Source: Thermogutta terrifontis
GTDB lineage: Bacteria; Planctomycetota; Planctomycetia; Pirellulales; Thermoguttaceae
Direction: 5' to 3'
Assembly: GCF_002277955.1 (NCBI RefSeq)
Contig: NZ_CP018477.1
Location: 2,625,206-2,689,205, forward strand
Length of the DNA: 64,000 bases
Positions 62,676-64,000 of the stretch are shown one piece after another. The notes beneath the pieces are model-generated. The model was not told where the DNA came from and did no database searches. It saw nothing but the letters and a program-made list of their open reading frames with translations. The position numbers and the translations under genes were made by a program. How positions within the stretch are numbered: the stretch's first letter is position 1; each line of letters opens with the position of its first letter.

Positions 62676-64000
62676 GTGGCCCAGGGCTCCTTATGGTTTA
62701 TCTATCGAACCGCCAGCCAGCAGGTCGTCGGTCCGATTCCGGCGGCACAGGTGGCTCAGTGGCTGAGTGGGGGCGGATTGGGGGAAGACGATCTGATTGG
62801 GCCTTCTCCGAACGGCCCCTGGTCGCCACTCCGAGATTGGTCGAGGGCTCAGGTTTCGGCGGTTCCGCCAGCCGCACCCCCAACCCCAGTTGCCGGTTCA
62901 ACAGTTAGCCACCGATCGGCAAATCCACTGGCCGGCGATCCAGAGTTCCTTCGCAAACAGCGGCAGCGTGCCCGGGAGCGGGCAAAAAAGATTACTTATT
63001 TTTTGGTTGGCACCATCGGGGTGCTGTTTATCCTGTTTATCGTTGTTCTCACGCGGCCGTTGCAAAGTATCTTGGGAGGTAAATCAAGCGGAAAAACAGT
63101 GCCACAGCCAGCTGGACTGGGAGACCCGGCGGCCCAACTGGCCAGCACCGCGTCTGCGGATCTTCGGCAATTGTTAGGCCCTCTGGATGCCAATAACGAT
63201 CGCACAATTGCGTCTCCGGGAGGTAACGCTGCTATTCTTAAGAATCCCGTTGAGCGGCTTGCCGAGGCCGCGAGGGCATTTGGGGGAAGCGGAGAAAAGC
63301 TTCGCGATGCCCACGACGGCATCGAAATTCGAGTGCAGGGCGTGGAGATTACACCGCTTCGTGTGCGTCTCGGGGAGCGGTCCTTTCGAACTCGATCGCC
63401 CTATCTTGTCGTTCGAATACGAATCGCTAACCAAACAAGTGATCGGTTTGTAACATATTCCCCAGCCCATAGCAGCCAGCCGAGTGCGACACTCACCTGG
63501 GCCGGGAGCACCGATCCAGTGCGTCCTTACTGGAGACAGGGGTACGATATAGACGGCCAGCAGCGGAGCCCTCTGCGTCTTGGGCCAGGTGAGGCTGCGA
63601 TGGATGCCTATGCCTTCACTGTGCCTCCCGAATCGGTTGACCAGGTCGCGCTGACGTTGCCGGGTCAGTCGCTGGGCACGAAAGAAGACTTTGCTTTTAT
63701 TCTTTCGCTCGATAAGTTGAACCGTGCGGAGCGAGCAAACCCGGAACCAGCGGAAGGCGGCATCGAAGAGGATTCTGGAATTGGTCCGTTGTCGCCAGCA
63801 ACCTCCGCGTCTTCCGATCAATCTGAGGACGCTTCGCCACCCGACGAAGAGGCTCTGCCGATTCCCGGAATTCACGATACCCCTGGAACCGGCCAGCCGA
63901 CAATGTCGGAGGAGGATTTGCGACAACAGGAGGAACTCCGCCGCAAAGCCGAGGTGATGCAGGAACTCCTCGACCGTCAGAGGGAAAAAGCCAGGTCCGA
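62676..64000 (+). CDS. Partial GYF_2-domain single-pass membrane protein
   Basis: At least 441 aa; no stop before the right edge. GTG 62676 is preceded by GGAG at 6 bases. Residues ~5-55 form a GYF_2-like domain ('LWFIYRTASQQVVGPIPAA', then 'QWLSGGGLGEDDL' and 'GPWSPLRDW'), a small module found at the N-terminus of many planctomycete membrane proteins. A Pro/Ala linker and a basic stretch precede one membrane helix (~105-127, 'ITYFLVGTIGVLFILFIVV'). The outer part has a beta domain ('GIEIRVQGVEITPLRVRLG', 'SPYLVVRIRIANQTSDRFV'), then a long Glu/Pro/Ser region and a helical, charged segment at the edge. Function unknown. Confidence 0.7.
   Translation, partial: MAQGSLWFIYRTASQQVVGPIPAAQVAQWLSGGGLGEDDLIGPSPNGPWSPLRDWSRAQVSAVPPAAPPTPVAGSTVSHRSANPLAGDPEFLRKQRQRARERAKKITYFLVGTIGVLFILFIVVLTRPLQSILGGKSSGKTVPQPAGLGDPAAQLASTASADLRQLLGPLDANNDRTIASPGGNAAILKNPVERLAEAARAFGGSGEKLRDAHDGIEIRVQGVEITPLRVRLGERSFRTRSPYLVVRIRIANQTSDRFVTYSPAHSSQPSATLTWAGSTDPVRPYWRQGYDIDGQQRSPLRLGPGEAAMDAYAFTVPPESVDQVALTLPGQSLGTKEDFAFILSLDKLNRAERANPEPAEGGIEEDSGIGPLSPATSASSDQSEDASPPDEEALPIPGIHDTPGTGQPTMSEEDLRQQEELRRKAEVMQELLDRQREKARS

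Noticed and set aside
1-64000. CRISPR arrays, prophage, integrases or transposases
   Set aside because: No regularly spaced direct repeats and no recombinase, transposase or phage structural genes were recognisable anywhere in the window.

Overview
The window looks like a chromosomal segment from a planctomycete, most probably a member of the Pirellulales; Thermogutta-like bacteria are a reasonable but unproven guess. The reasons are a giant secreted protease whose N-terminus carries the basic, LEPR-like 'FEMLEARDLFS' motif typical of planctomycete exported proteins, several small secreted proteins of types I recall only from planctomycetes, an exosortase, futalosine-pathway menaquinone genes (mqnA, mqnC), and sparse gene packing with few long operons. 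GC content is moderately high. I see no phage, insertion sequence, CRISPR array, rRNA operon or plasmid origin, so this reads as ordinary core chromosome with dispersed non-coding repeats.

Layout. 1-13 kb: the 3' part of a large carbohydrate-active protein (GH123/DUF4091-like) that enters from the left edge; a leftward group of TerC, a small beta-sandwich protein and a catalytically dead HtrA-like protein; a DapA/NanA-family aldolase; a GT-C-like membrane glycosyltransferase; a polysaccharide-export lipoprotein and two small planctomycete proteins. 13-24.7 kb: two tandem Hsp70 paralogues behind a DUF2760 gene, leuC-leuD, an alginate-export-type porin and biotin synthase. 24.9-33.2 kb: a Tat-exported nucleoside-hydrolase-like protein, a lipoprotein, LarE, an exosortase, then a coupled leftward run mqnA-mqnC-rRNA methyltransferase. 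33.4-42.8 kb: an AAA ATPase followed by an unusual prepilin-like/CBS fusion, rsmA, riboflavin synthase, a diadenylate cyclase, three planctomycete exported or membrane proteins and surE. 43-48 kb: trpB-trpA, argG and tRNA-Arg. 48-64 kb: a gingipain-like C25 protease with eight C-terminal repeats, an endonuclease III-like glycosylase, RarA, a secreted protein, a DUF2231-like membrane protein, anthranilate synthase glutaminase followed by lnt, an isolated SpoA (FliN-like) protein, tRNA-Gln, tRNA-Ser, and a GYF-domain membrane protein that runs off the right edge.

How it fits together. Primary metabolism is represented by split pieces of leucine, tryptophan, arginine, biotin, riboflavin and menaquinone synthesis. 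Envelope and export functions are prominent: Lnt plus several lipoproteins, polysaccharide export, exosortase, an outer-membrane porin, Tat export and a secreted protease. The points I would look at first are the fusion of a prepilin-like N-terminus to a CBS pair next to an AAA ATPase, a 202-base intergenic repeat present in two copies plus a partial third, the eight ~46-residue repeats of the C25 protease, the HtrA-like protein with both His and Ser of the triad replaced, and the DUF2760/Hsp70/Hsp70 gene set.
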